64,000 bases of DNA from Neomoorella stamsii (lineage in GTDB: Bacteria; Bacillota; DSM-521; Neomoorellales; Neomoorellaceae). The DNA lies in NCBI RefSeq assembly GCF_002995805.1, contig NZ_PVXL01000046.1, forward strand, positions 223,514 through 287,513, written 5' to 3'. This document shows positions 1-8,038 of this stretch, piece after piece. Each line of letters opens with the position of its first letter. The stretch's first letter is position 1. Under the pieces are notes generated by a model, which was not told where the DNA came from, did not search any database, and saw only the letters and a program-made list of their open reading frames with translations. A program made the translations under genes and the position numbers.

Positions 1-394
1 CCTCAGCTTCAGCAGCTACCAGGCGGGCGAGGAGGTTGGTTTCATCAGCCCGGACGGCTACGGGCAAAGGTTTGGTCGCCGGCGGTGGCAGGGCCGGGCG
101 GCCTATGTAGTAATTGATACCGGGAATTAAAATAATAAGTATGAACAGCCCCAGTAAAACCCGGGCCTGCCAGCCTTCCGGCAGGCGCAACGGCTTGAGG
201 TTCTGCCAGGTGCGCAGCATTTCGCCCCGGATAGCCTGCCAGGCTGACCGGAACCAGGCAGCGGCTGCCGCTATAGCCAGTAGTGCCTTTCTCTTAACAG
301 TGTCTCCGGCATCCTGCAGCCGGGTAACCATAACCTCATTCAACCGCTGCCATTTTTCCTCCAGATACTGGCGCCACCTGGATTGCCAGGCCAT
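1..394 (-). CDS. SleB-like cell wall hydrolase, N-terminal part
   Basis: The reading frame begins at an ATG at 394 and runs off the left edge, so only about 131 residues are visible. The first 75 or so are charged and amphipathic. A hydrophobic segment (LLGLFILIILIPGI) that could anchor the protein in the membrane follows, then a Pro-rich linker. The last visible residues, ETNLLARLVAAEAE, match the opening of the Hydrolase_2 (SleB/CwlJ) domain, whose families cleave spore cortex or vegetative peptidoglycan. The catalytic part lies outside the window, so activity cannot be judged. The long N-terminal region before the membrane segment is unlike the short signal peptide of classical SleB, so it may be a vegetative relative. 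Confidence 0.7.
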   Translation of the reverse strand, partial: MAWQSRWRQYLEEKWQRLNEVMVTRLQDAGDTVKRKALLAIAAAAAWFRSAWQAIRGEMLRTWQNLKPLRLPEGWQARVLLGLFILIILIPGINYYIGRPALPPPATKPLPVAVRADETNLLARLVAAEAE

Positions 395-485
395 TTCTCT
401 ACCCTTCCTTACCAGGATTTAAGTATAGTTTGGCAAGAAAGGGCTGCAAACTTGCATATTTATCCTTTGGGGCTTTCCAGGTAAA

Positions 486-1169
486 TTACCGATCCTCCTC
501 ATCGCGGATACCATCTAGTTTCATTCCCTTTAAAAAGCCCTTTAATTCCGATAGCGGCTTTTCCGGCACCAGGCCCTGCTCCCAGGCCGACAGGGGCACG
601 GCAACCTTTAACCGGACCTCGCTGCCGTATTCCGTTTCTATCACTTTCCCACCGTGGCTCTGAATCTGGTAGAGCAACTGGTCCAGCTCAGCATAGCTGC
701 AGGTTAATTCTAACTCACGGGTCACGACCCGCCGGATGCTCCCTGCCTCTTCCAGGACGCGGCGGGCCGCCTGGCCGTAGGCCTCGATAAGCCCCCGTAC
801 CCCTAGCTTCTTGCCGCCAAAATAACGGGTCACCACTACTGCCACGTTGGTAAGGCCCAGGCTGCTAATAGCTCCTAAAATTGGCCGCCCGGCCGTACCG
901 CTGGGCTCACCGGCATCGCTGTAATAGGCTATTTCTTGCTTCCCCATCCCCAGCCGGTAGGCAAAGCAGTTGTGGGTCGCCTGGCGGTGCTCGGCCTGGA
1001 CCCTGGCAATGAACTCCCTGGCTGCCGCCTCACTATCAACTTCGCGGGCATGGCCAATGAAACGGGAACGCTCGATTTTAATTTCGGCTGTGGCTTCCCG
1101 GGCAACAGTGAGGTAGGAAGCGCCACTTTTTGCAGCTAAGCCGTCGGGCTGCTCTTCTTTTCTCTTCAT
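486..1169 (-). CDS. YigZ/IMPACT family protein (UPF0029)
   Basis: The product has 227 residues. The core SRFIGHAREVDSEAAAREFI, then THNCFAYRLG, DAGEPSGTAGRPIL and VVVTRYFGGKKLGVRGL, is the typical signature of the YigZ family, and the C-terminal half resembles the ferredoxin-like DUF1949 domain. Bacterial members are small conserved cytosolic proteins of uncertain role, related to the eukaryotic translation regulator IMPACT. An in-frame extension to 1433 exists, but the ATG at 1169 has an AAGGAG motif about 10 bases upstream and the family begins close to it. It lies downstream of an MBL-fold gene, with an intrinsic terminator in between, so it probably has its own promoter. Confidence 0.85.
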   Translation of the reverse strand: MKRKEEQPDGLAAKSGASYLTVAREATAEIKIERSRFIGHAREVDSEAAAREFIARVQAEHRQATHNCFAYRLGMGKQEIAYYSDAGEPSGTAGRPILGAISSLGLTNVAVVVTRYFGGKKLGVRGLIEAYGQAARRVLEEAGSIRRVVTRELELTCSYAELDQLLYQIQSHGGKVIETEYGSEVRLKVAVPLSAWEQGLVPEKPLSELKGFLKGMKLDGIRDEEDR

Positions 1170-1205
1170 AATGCAAACAGCTCCTTCAATGCCTCTTGCA
1201 GGGCA

Positions 1206-1249
1206 TAAAAACCCCCACCGCGCGGGAATTAAGGCCCACCGGTGGGGTT
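1206..1249 (-). terminator. Intrinsic terminator after the MBL-fold gene
   Basis: On the minus strand, AACCCCACCG (1249-1240) pairs with CGGTGGGGGT (1220-1211) and is followed by a run of T. It sits 24 bases beyond the stop of the MBL-fold gene. Confidence 0.75.
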
Positions 1250-1272
1250 CAGCAGTCATCTCCTCTACCAGG

Positions 1273-1944
1273 TTAAATCCGCGGCTGGCTGGCCGCCAGG
1301 ACCCATACTTCCGTTTCCTGAGGCAAGCTTTCCTGCCGCAGGTCGATTTTCCCCTCCCCGAAGCGGCGCACGTTGGCCCGGCCGGCCGTGAACTCATCAA
1401 CCCCGGCAATAGGGAAGCCCTGCATGCCCGCAACCAGGTAATGCATGGGCAGGACTACCCGCGGCTTTAGTGCCTCCACCACCTGCCAGGCCTGGCCGGC
1501 ATCAATGGTAAAATACCCCCCCACAGGGATCATCAATACATCAAGCCTGCCAATTTTCTGCACCTGTTCATCATTCAGCACGTGCCCCAGGTCACCCAGG
1601 TGAGCCAAGCGCAGATCACCCACTTCCAGCACGAAAACAGCGTTTTTCCCACGTTTGGCCCCGGCGGCGTCGTCGTGGTATGTAGGCACCGTATAGGCGT
1701 GGACATCTTTAAAGGTCACGTCAACTTGCGCCCAGTCTCCCTCCGGCGTCAAACCCCGCCAGACTTCCGGGTTGCCCTTGATATTGTCCAGGTAATTGTG
1801 ATCGAAGTGCTCATGAGACACGGTCACCACGTCAGCCGTGACCACCGGCGCTGCCGGCGAAACCTGCGGGCCATAAGGATCGGTCACCAGCCGCACCCCC
1901 GCCGGGGTTTCCAGGTAAAAACTCGCATGTCCTAACCAGCGCAT
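1273..1944 (-). CDS. MBL-fold metal-dependent hydrolase
   Basis: The product has 223 residues. The metallo-beta-lactamase signature is visible as VSHEHFDHNYLD near residue 43, then HLGDLGHVL, a likely metal-bridging Asp and LPMHYL. It starts with WLGHASFYLET, typical of the UlaG/UPF0173 group that includes L-ascorbate-6-phosphate lactonase and YtxJ/YddR-type hydrolases. The substrate is unknown. A GGGGGG ribosome binding site sits just upstream of the ATG at 1944. An intrinsic terminator follows the gene, and the coiled-coil gene upstream ends 20 bases away in the same orientation, so the two may be co-transcribed. Confidence 0.85.
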   Translation of the reverse strand: MRWLGHASFYLETPAGVRLVTDPYGPQVSPAAPVVTADVVTVSHEHFDHNYLDNIKGNPEVWRGLTPEGDWAQVDVTFKDVHAYTVPTYHDDAAGAKRGKNAVFVLEVGDLRLAHLGDLGHVLNDEQVQKIGRLDVLMIPVGGYFTIDAGQAWQVVEALKPRVVLPMHYLVAGMQGFPIAGVDEFTAGRANVRRFGEGKIDLRQESLPQETEVWVLAASQPRI

Positions 1945-1964
1945 AGTAACCCCCCTAAAATCAA

Positions 1965-2423
1965 TTAACCCACGTTCTTATATAAGTTTTGGATTTTTAC
2001 CTCATGTTCGCCGAGAACTTTAAAAATAGATTCCTGATTTTTACTAAGTTCTTCTAATTTGTGCAGTACTTCAACCCTGAATTCACTCAGCATACCTACC
2101 TGGTTAAAAGTAGCATTAAGCCGCCGCTCAATTCTCTCAAGCCTTTCGGTAAGTTCCTTCCGAACATCCGTAATCTGTCCCTGGAGCTCATCCCGCACAC
2201 CGGCTATCTGCCCCTGGAGCTCATCCCGCACACCGGCTATCTGCTCCTGGAGCTCATCCCGCACACCGGCTATCTGCCCCTGGAGCTCATCCCGCACACC
2301 GGCTATCTGCCACGTCAAAACTTCCCGTGTATTGTTTAGCTCCTGCCTGGTTTGCTTAAGCTCTACGGCTATCTGCTGTACCAGATCATAAAGGGCTTCG
2401 ATTTTATCCTCCATTATTTCCAT
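1965..2423 (-). CDS. Hendecad-repeat coiled-coil protein
   Basis: The product has 152 residues and is predicted to be almost entirely alpha-helical. The centre holds four nearly identical 11-residue units of the form QIAGVRDELQG plus a degenerate fifth (QITDVRKELTE). This spacing favours a long right-handed (hendecad) coiled coil. The flanks also read as coiled coil (LYDLVQQIAVELKQTRQELN; FRVEVLHKLEELSKNQESIF). No enzymatic motif, signal peptide or membrane segment is seen. Two start codons are possible; the second ATG (2414) has the better-spaced GGGAGAG site. Such short repeat proteins occur widely in Moorella-like genomes, often near endonuclease-like or toxin genes, with unknown function. 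Confidence 0.65.
   Translation of the reverse strand: MEIMEDKIEALYDLVQQIAVELKQTRQELNNTREVLTWQIAGVRDELQGQIAGVRDELQEQIAGVRDELQGQIAGVRDELQGQITDVRKELTERLERIERRLNATFNQVGMLSEFRVEVLHKLEELSKNQESIFKVLGEHEVKIQNLYKNVG
2181..2312 (-). repeat. Four tandem 33-bp units inside the coiled-coil gene
   Basis: Units begin at 2181, 2214, 2247 and 2280. They are identical apart from one or two bases and each encodes one hendecad. Exact in-frame copies are expected to expand or contract by slippage without breaking the frame. Confidence 0.9.
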
Positions 2424-2702
2424 CTCTCCCGGTTGCTAATCACTTTATCCTTATTTTAGCAAAGACACCAGTTGCCTGTCCATATGGGAAATTAATTTTG
2501 AGTAAAAGCCCTAGTAGCTCTTGCTCTCTTGCGGATCAGGCTTACCTCGCTGATGGTGCATCTTTAGCAGTCTTTGTAATTTCCCTGGAAAATTCAGCAA
2601 CCGATAAAGTCCTGGATCTCTCTAGCTGTATAACTATAGTTTTATCGCCATTGGGCTATGCTAAAAATAACCGAAACGACCAAGAAACCTCTATAAGAAG
2701 CA
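2424..2702. other. Intergenic stretch without a convincing gene
   Basis: Together with the adjoining terminator this is about 310 bases between the coiled-coil gene and the larA-like gene. An 80-codon plus-strand frame (2498-2740) lacks a ribosome binding site and resembles nothing. It probably carries the promoter of the minus-strand coiled-coil gene, but I cannot assign one confidently. Confidence 0.5.
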
Positions 2703-2732
2703 TGGCCAACTCCACCTTTTGGGAGTTGGCCA
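2703..2732 (-). terminator. Hairpin at the end of the sigma-54 operon
   Basis: TGGCCAACTCC (2703-2713) pairs with GGAGTTGGCCA (2722-2732), directly after the stop codon of the last gene of the long operon. The T-run after it on the minus strand is weak, so termination efficiency is uncertain. Confidence 0.65.
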
Positions 2733-2736
2733 CGTT

Positions 2737-4014
2737 TTAATCATCTACCTGCACCAGGGGCAATGTATCAGCTCCATGGGTTAATACTGTCACCCCGGCT
2801 CCTTTGCCCAACCGCGCCCAGGCCCGGTCCAGGGCTTCTTCTACTGTAGCAGCGTGTTTAAAGCCCAGTTTGGCCGCCATCTCGGAGCTGATACCATGGG
2901 AGACCAGGCAAACCTCGGCATGCTGCCGCACCTTGGCCCAGGCCAGGGCCAGGGCCCCGGCTACCTTATCCTTTATAATCCCCTCCTCAATCTGGGCGTC
3001 AATATCCTCCGGGCTCTGGCCGGCAAATTCCAGCATCTCCGGGTGGGTGACCGCCACTCCTTCCGGGCAGGGAGTAACAATAATTATGCTGCCGCCCTCT
3101 TCCACCAGCATATCGCAAGGGTATAATGTCTTGTGGGCCTGCCAGAACTCCAGGTCGCAAGGGTAAGAGCTGGCCAGGACAATGGGCGTCCGCCACGGGG
3201 CAGGAATGCCATAAACCCGACGGCTGGTCTCCACCCCGGCGCGGAAAGCCTGGCGTATATCACCAAAGAAGGCTTTAACCACCTGTCCCTGGGGGTCCAG
3301 AACCGTATTAAAGACGTATTTTACTCCCGCTTTGTCGGCTATGGCCTCCATCTCTTCCCGTACCCTATTTTCTACTATGCCCAGCATGTTGCGCCGGGTA
3401 CGCACACTCAAGAGATGGGTGGCCGCCGTGGTATCCTCCCCACATATACCGGGCTGGACAATTTTGGCCCCGCCACTGTAGCCGGGTATATGGTGGGGAA
3501 CGATGCTGCCAATACCGATAACGACATCTGCTGCCAGCACCAGGCGGTTTACCTTTACCGGCGTGCAGTTTTCCGTAAGGCCGAAATCATATAGGGCCGC
3601 CGGGTTACGGAAATCATGGTTTATCACTTCAACCTCGGTTAAAACTCCGGCACCCAGCTTGTGTTTCAACTCTTCCGGCGTCATGGGCCGGTGGGTGCCC
3701 AGGGCCATGAGGATTTTGATATTTTCCTTGCGGACGCCCCCGCCGGCTAATTCCCTGAGTATGGCCGGGACAATGAGATTGGCCGGCGTCAGGCGGGTGT
3801 TGTCGTCGCAAAGAATCACTACCTTGGTCGTCGGTGACACTATCTTGCTCAGTGCCTGGCAACCGATAGGGTTTGCTAAAGCCTCCTGAATCTTTTCAGC
3901 AGCAGGAGGTATTTCTTCCATGGCTATTGGTGATAAAACTGCTGCTATTTTTTCTCTTTGAATACGAAAGGTAAGTTGGTCGGTTCCGTAAGGTAGACTG
4001 ATTCGGCAACTCAC
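2737..4014 (-). CDS. LarA-like nickel-pincer 2-hydroxyacid racemase
   Basis: This 425-residue protein of the LarA/DUF2088 family is about the usual length. Characterised members are lactate or other 2-hydroxyacid racemases/epimerases using a nickel-pincer nucleotide. Visible landmarks are CDDNTRLTP, ALGTHRPMTPEE with the catalytic-region His, and VPHHIPGYSGGAKIVQPGI, containing the His pair and the Lys that holds the cofactor. The start is a GTG at 4014 preceded by GGAAG. It is the last gene of the sigma-54 operon. The cofactor-making genes larB, larC and larE are not in the window. Context with sugar-acid enzymes suggests it epimerises a hydroxyacid or aldonate substrate (inference); the exact substrate is unknown. 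Confidence 0.85.
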   Translation of the reverse strand: MSCRISLPYGTDQLTFRIQREKIAAVLSPIAMEEIPPAAEKIQEALANPIGCQALSKIVSPTTKVVILCDDNTRLTPANLIVPAILRELAGGGVRKENIKILMALGTHRPMTPEELKHKLGAGVLTEVEVINHDFRNPAALYDFGLTENCTPVKVNRLVLAADVVIGIGSIVPHHIPGYSGGAKIVQPGICGEDTTAATHLLSVRTRRNMLGIVENRVREEMEAIADKAGVKYVFNTVLDPQGQVVKAFFGDIRQAFRAGVETSRRVYGIPAPWRTPIVLASSYPCDLEFWQAHKTLYPCDMLVEEGGSIIIVTPCPEGVAVTHPEMLEFAGQSPEDIDAQIEEGIIKDKVAGALALAWAKVRQHAEVCLVSHGISSEMAAKLGFKHAATVEEALDRAWARLGKGAGVTVLTHGADTLPLVQVDD

Positions 4015-4064
4015 TTAATACTTCCCCTTCCGGCCCAGTAATAAATAACCCGTTCACAAAATGC

Positions 4065-4799
4065 CTAAGCCATATACATACCGCCATTAATATCAATGGT
4101 GGCACCGGTGATCCACTCGGCTGCATCGGAAGCCAGGTAGACGGCCATCTCGGCCACATGCCAGGGCTGCCCCAGCTTGCCCAGAGGTATGGCCGCTAGG
4201 ATCTCTTCCATTTTTTCTTCAGAAAAGGCTCGGGTCATTTCGCTAACCATAGTACCGGGCGCTATGGCATTGACCGTAATATTATAGGGAGCTAACAGCC
4301 GGGCTAAAGCTTTAGTTAACCCGATAATGCCGGCTTTCGAAGCCGAATAATGACAACCCGGTGCTATACCCCCGGCCCTGCCGGCAAAGGAAGAGATGTT
4401 AATTATTCTCCCGTATTGCTGGCCCTTCATAATCTCCGCTACTGCCTGCGAACAGAAAAAACAGCTTTTGAGATTGACGGCTAAAACTTGATCCCACTCT
4501 TCTTCGGTAATTTTATCCAGGGGTGTCGTCGGGCATATGCCGGCATTATTCACCAGGATATCAATCCTGCCGTAAGTTTTTAGAGTAATATCTACCATTT
4601 CTTGAATGCTTTTAACCTTTGAAACGTCTACAGTAATACCTATGGCCTGCCCTGCATCGCCTATCTCCCTGGCGGTTTCTGGAGCATTATATAAATCAGC
4701 TACGACTACTTTCACCCCCCGGTTAACGAACCTGGCAGCCATTTCCCTGCCAATACCCCGTCCCGAACCGGTAATAATAGCAACTCTTCCTGCAAGCAT
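4065..4799 (-). CDS. SDR-family oxidoreductase (FabG-like), copy 1
   Basis: The product has 244 residues and is a classical short-chain dehydrogenase. The nucleotide motif GSGRGIG lies near residue 12, NNAG near 87, catalytic Ser in NISSFAG, and YSASK near 153. The Asp following the second strand (VVADL) suggests NAD(H) preference. The C-terminal TGATIDINGGMYM is typical of the family. It sits between larA and a second SDR (about 30% alike by eye) in the sigma-54 operon. In tetronate and polyol pathways such enzymes oxidise a secondary hydroxyl, so a role in preparing the substrate for the kinase or dehydrogenase is plausible but inferred. Confidence 0.85.
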   Translation of the reverse strand: MLAGRVAIITGSGRGIGREMAARFVNRGVKVVVADLYNAPETAREIGDAGQAIGITVDVSKVKSIQEMVDITLKTYGRIDILVNNAGICPTTPLDKITEEEWDQVLAVNLKSCFFCSQAVAEIMKGQQYGRIINISSFAGRAGGIAPGCHYSASKAGIIGLTKALARLLAPYNITVNAIAPGTMVSEMTRAFSEEKMEEILAAIPLGKLGQPWHVAEMAVYLASDAAEWITGATIDINGGMYMA

Positions 4800-4840
4800 A
4801 ATTGTTCCACCTCATAAACAGGTTTTTCATGCCAAGAAAG

Positions 4841-5608
4841 CTACCTCATATAAAGGCCGCCGTTCACATCCAGGACAGCTCCCGTAATATAGCTCGCCCA
4901 TTTACTGGCAAGGAACAAAGCGCATAAAGCTATTTCTTCCGGTTCGGCCATGCGCTTTAACGGGACGAGGTTTAAAAACTCCTGTAATCTTTCGGGAGGA
5001 AGGTTGGCCATCATTCGGGTATTTACCGGACCGGGGGCAATGGTGTTAACACATATGCCATCGGCGGCATACTGGCGGGCCAGGCCGCGCGTAAGGGTCA
5101 ATACGGCACCTTTAAAAGTGTTATAAACAATAGAATTATCGAAGCCGCCGGTATGGGCACCCTGAGAGGAAAAATTGATGATCCGTCCGTATTTAGCCTT
5201 TTTCATTACCTCAGCAGCAGCCCGGGCAAGGAAAAATTGGCTCTTCAGATTTACATCATGGGTTCGTTGCCAGGAGGCTTCATCTACCTGGTCCAGGGGG
5301 ATACGCAGGATGATGGCGGCAATATTTACCAGGATATCCAGCCGGCCATAAGTACTTTCCGTTACCTTTACCACGTCTTCACATTCTTCTACTTGCGATA
5401 GATCTTTGACCAAACGCAAATGAAGATCTGGATTGTTAGGTAATTGCGACATAGTATTGTTAAGTTCATCACAATCTATATCTACAGCAACTACCTTTGC
5501 CCCTGCGGCAGCAAAAACCCTGGCTGTGGCGCGGCCCACACCGCGTCCGGCACCGGTGATAATAGCAACCCTTCCCTCTATACCTAGATCTAAAAGGCCA
5601 TTAAACAT
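4841..5608 (-). CDS. SDR-family oxidoreductase (FabG-like), copy 2
   Basis: The product has 255 residues. GAGRGVG marks the cofactor loop and VAVDID predicts NAD(H). The family's NNAG is replaced by VNIAA, which is unusual. The active site reads NFSSQGA followed by YNTFK, so Tyr and Lys are kept. The C-terminus ITGAVLDVNGGLYMR closely parallels copy 1, suggesting old duplication with divergence. It is the next gene after a URO-D-family gene, with a 20-base gap, within the sigma-54 operon. The substrate is unknown; oxidation or reduction of a hydroxyacid or sugar acid is likely from context. Confidence 0.85.
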   Translation of the reverse strand: MFNGLLDLGIEGRVAIITGAGRGVGRATARVFAAAGAKVVAVDIDCDELNNTMSQLPNNPDLHLRLVKDLSQVEECEDVVKVTESTYGRLDILVNIAAIILRIPLDQVDEASWQRTHDVNLKSQFFLARAAAEVMKKAKYGRIINFSSQGAHTGGFDNSIVYNTFKGAVLTLTRGLARQYAADGICVNTIAPGPVNTRMMANLPPERLQEFLNLVPLKRMAEPEEIALCALFLASKWASYITGAVLDVNGGLYMR

Positions 5609-5628
5609 TTTTCCTCTCCTTCGCCTTG

Positions 5629-6807
5629 TTAACTTTGCCCGGTTACCAGCCTGGCAATTTCACACCAGCGTAAAATTTTCTTGTAATCATCTTCCGGATG
5701 GTCATTCATCACCTGGAAGGCATCGGCCCGGATACTGAAGGCTGCTTTACCCCGCAGGGAATTGACCAGGTATTCCAGCTTGCTTTGCATCTGCTCCTCG
5801 CTGGCTTCAATTACATCGTCCACCGGGTCCAGGCAAACATCAAAGGCCACTTCCGGGGCAAATAACTTTAACGCCTCTCCCGGATCTGTCCACGGCGAGA
5901 TATGGAGCATTTCCAGGTCCGGGAGCTTCCTGATTACGGGTAGTAGTTTGGTCAAATTACCACAGCTATGAAAGTAGACAATACCCCCATGAAAATCGCT
6001 TAATTCCCGTTCGTAAGGTAAAATAGCGTCTTGATAGAGGGCCGGGCTGATGACATTGCCATCTATTTCATCGTTATATAATTTAGCATTGGTAATGGGC
6101 TGGCCGATAAATTTAGCCCTGGCCTTACTCCATTCTTTATGGGCGTCAACAATAAAGCGTAATAAGCGTTGTACCCATTCAGGATTGAGGATGGTATCCA
6201 TCAGTAAGTTTTGCATGCCCCGCAGGTGCATGGCCACGCCAAAGGGGCCAAACACCCAGTCCGGGAAAATTACCGGTAACCTGCCTTTAACTATTTCATT
6301 AAAGCGTTCATAGAATTCATGGACCCGGGGCATCAGCCCGCTCTTATAAAAATCGGGCATCTCCAACCTGTCCAGGTCATCATATTCCTTTAACACCGGT
6401 TCACTGGCAATCCAGGGACCGCGATCTTCATGCCAGACAACGGGAATGCCAAATAAACTTAATTCAAAAACAACCCCCGGCCAGGGGGTTACCTCGCCGG
6501 TAAAATGAGTATTATCCTGAAAAACCCTGAATTTATGCAGGTTCATTTTTAGCTGGCCGGCGAGGTAAGCCTCGGGCTCGCTCCAGAAACGCGCTATATC
6601 TAGGCCGAGGATGACGGCCCACAGGGAAATATCAGGTTCTACTACAAAGGGTACCGGGCCGCCAGCCAGGAGGGCCGGCAGGCCGCGCCAGTTACCCCTG
6701 GCCCAGGGTGGCTGGGGCCGCCAGAACCGGGCGTTGTATGCATTGCGATCACTGTGGACGACCTCGACCATTTCCTCTACCAGACGCTCTAACTCGGCGT
6801 TACTCAT
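5629..6807 (-). CDS. URO-D-family protein (methyltransferase-like), copy 1
   Basis: The product has 392 residues from the ATG at 6807, which has AGAGG eight bases upstream. An upstream GTG (6855) overlapping the previous stop is possible but less likely. It belongs to the uroporphyrinogen decarboxylase superfamily, which in anaerobes mostly holds cobamide-dependent methyltransferases. The segment YFHSCGNLTKLLPVI near residue 280 carries the His-x-Cys pair that in MtaA/MtbA-type enzymes binds zinc. It is clearly a paralog of the protein at 11285-12418, sharing PDFYKSGLMPR/PDFYHSGLMPR and HSCGNLT. No corrinoid protein gene is adjacent. Heme synthesis is unlikely, because the operon holds three diverged members and no other heme gene. 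Confidence 0.75.
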   Translation of the reverse strand: MSNAELERLVEEMVEVVHSDRNAYNARFWRPQPPWARGNWRGLPALLAGGPVPFVVEPDISLWAVILGLDIARFWSEPEAYLAGQLKMNLHKFRVFQDNTHFTGEVTPWPGVVFELSLFGIPVVWHEDRGPWIASEPVLKEYDDLDRLEMPDFYKSGLMPRVHEFYERFNEIVKGRLPVIFPDWVFGPFGVAMHLRGMQNLLMDTILNPEWVQRLLRFIVDAHKEWSKARAKFIGQPITNAKLYNDEIDGNVISPALYQDAILPYERELSDFHGGIVYFHSCGNLTKLLPVIRKLPDLEMLHISPWTDPGEALKLFAPEVAFDVCLDPVDDVIEASEEQMQSKLEYLVNSLRGKAAFSIRADAFQVMNDHPEDDYKKILRWCEIARLVTGQS

Positions 6808-6851
6808 TCCCTTTACCTCTTTTTCAAAATTGATAGCAGTTGGGAAGCCGG

Positions 6852-8006
6852 TCACAGGGAAATGTTTTCTAAAAGCCCTGTCACTGCCTGCAAGAACCTG
6901 GCCGCCAGGGCACCATCAATGACCCGGTGATCTACCGCCAGGGTGACTTTAGCTACCGGCCTGATCCTGATATCCCCTTCCTCGCTTACTACTAGGCGCT
7001 TTTTGGTAGCGCCGACAGCCAGGATGGCGCTCTCGGGGGGATTAATAATGGTCGTAAACTCATCCACGCCGTACATGCCCAGGTTACTAACAGTAAATGT
7101 TCCTCCCTCTACCTGATCGGCTATTAATTTGCCTTCCCGGGCCAGCTGCACCAGGTTGGTGCGTTCGGCGGCAATTTCCTGGAGAGATTTCTTATCGGCG
7201 TTTTTTATTACCGGCACGATTAAACCTTTACCGGCATCTACGGCAATGCCCACATTCACTTCAGCATGCCGGAGGATTTCATCTCCCGCCAGGGTAACAT
7301 TGATCGCCGGGTACTCGCGTAAGGCCCGGGACACGGCATAGACAAAGAAATCGGTCAGGGTTACTTTATAATTAAGCTCCTCCTTGAGCTTGAGGCAGGT
7401 TGCCATATCTATTTCTCTGGTAAAGTAAACATGGGGACGTTCCTGGGCGCTCCGGGATAACCGCTCGGCTATGATCTTCCTGATGCCTTCCAGGGGGATA
7501 GAATCCTTTTGTGCGGAGGTCGACTCCAGGTATTTCATTACATCTTCCTCAATAATCCGTCCATTTTCTCCGGAGGCCTCAATTTTGCTGAGGTCAACCC
7601 CTTTCTCCCGGGCCAATTTCTTCGCCCGAGGTGTGGCCAGGATAGGTTTATCTTTTGGTGCTGCTCCCGGTCTTTCTTCTTCAATCCCCGGCATTGCTGC
7701 CCCCCTTGCCTGGCCGGCGTTTGTTTGTACATTGTCGCCGCTACCTAATAACTCGCTGATATCTTCATCGGCCGATCCAATAATGGCCACGGGGGTAGTT
7801 ACCGGCACCGTTTCACCTTCGGCAATGAGAATCTTCCGCAGGATACCTGCCTCCCTGGCTTCTACTTCCATGGTTACTTTATCGGTTTCAATTTCAAAGA
7901 GAATGTCGCCTTCAGCTACTTCTTCCCCCTCCTGCTTGCACCAGTTAACGATTTTTCCTTCTTCCATGGTAACACCGAGCTTGGGTAAAAGAACCATGGT
8001 AGCCAA
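6852..8006 (-). CDS. acoC: 2-oxoacid/acetoin dehydrogenase E2 (acyltransferase)
   Basis: The product has 384 residues. An N-terminal lipoyl domain carries the modified Lys in IETDKVTME (about residue 42). A peripheral-subunit-binding domain follows near 125-160 (ATPRAKKLAREKGVDL), then the catalytic acyltransferase core ending in VDHRVIDGALAARFL with the active-site His. The start is most likely TTG at 8006, ten bases after GAGGAGG; an ATG three codons on is too far from it. The gene follows E1 beta by 32 bases. With the E1 genes upstream it forms an acetoin- or branched-chain-type dehydrogenase complex that transfers an acyl group to CoA. No E3 (dihydrolipoamide dehydrogenase) is in this window. 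Confidence 0.88.
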   Translation of the reverse strand: MATMVLLPKLGVTMEEGKIVNWCKQEGEEVAEGDILFEIETDKVTMEVEAREAGILRKILIAEGETVPVTTPVAIIGSADEDISELLGSGDNVQTNAGQARGAAMPGIEEERPGAAPKDKPILATPRAKKLAREKGVDLSKIEASGENGRIIEEDVMKYLESTSAQKDSIPLEGIRKIIAERLSRSAQERPHVYFTREIDMATCLKLKEELNYKVTLTDFFVYAVSRALREYPAINVTLAGDEILRHAEVNVGIAVDAGKGLIVPVIKNADKKSLQEIAAERTNLVQLAREGKLIADQVEGGTFTVSNLGMYGVDEFTTIINPPESAILAVGATKKRLVVSEEGDIRIRPVAKVTLAVDHRVIDGALAARFLQAVTGLLENISL

Positions 8007-8038
8007 AGTTGTTACGCCTCCTCTTGCTTCTAAAATGC

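Noticed and set aside
2498..2740. 80-codon plus-strand frame in the larA-side intergenic region
   Set aside because: TTG start, no ribosome site and its end runs through the terminator hairpin.
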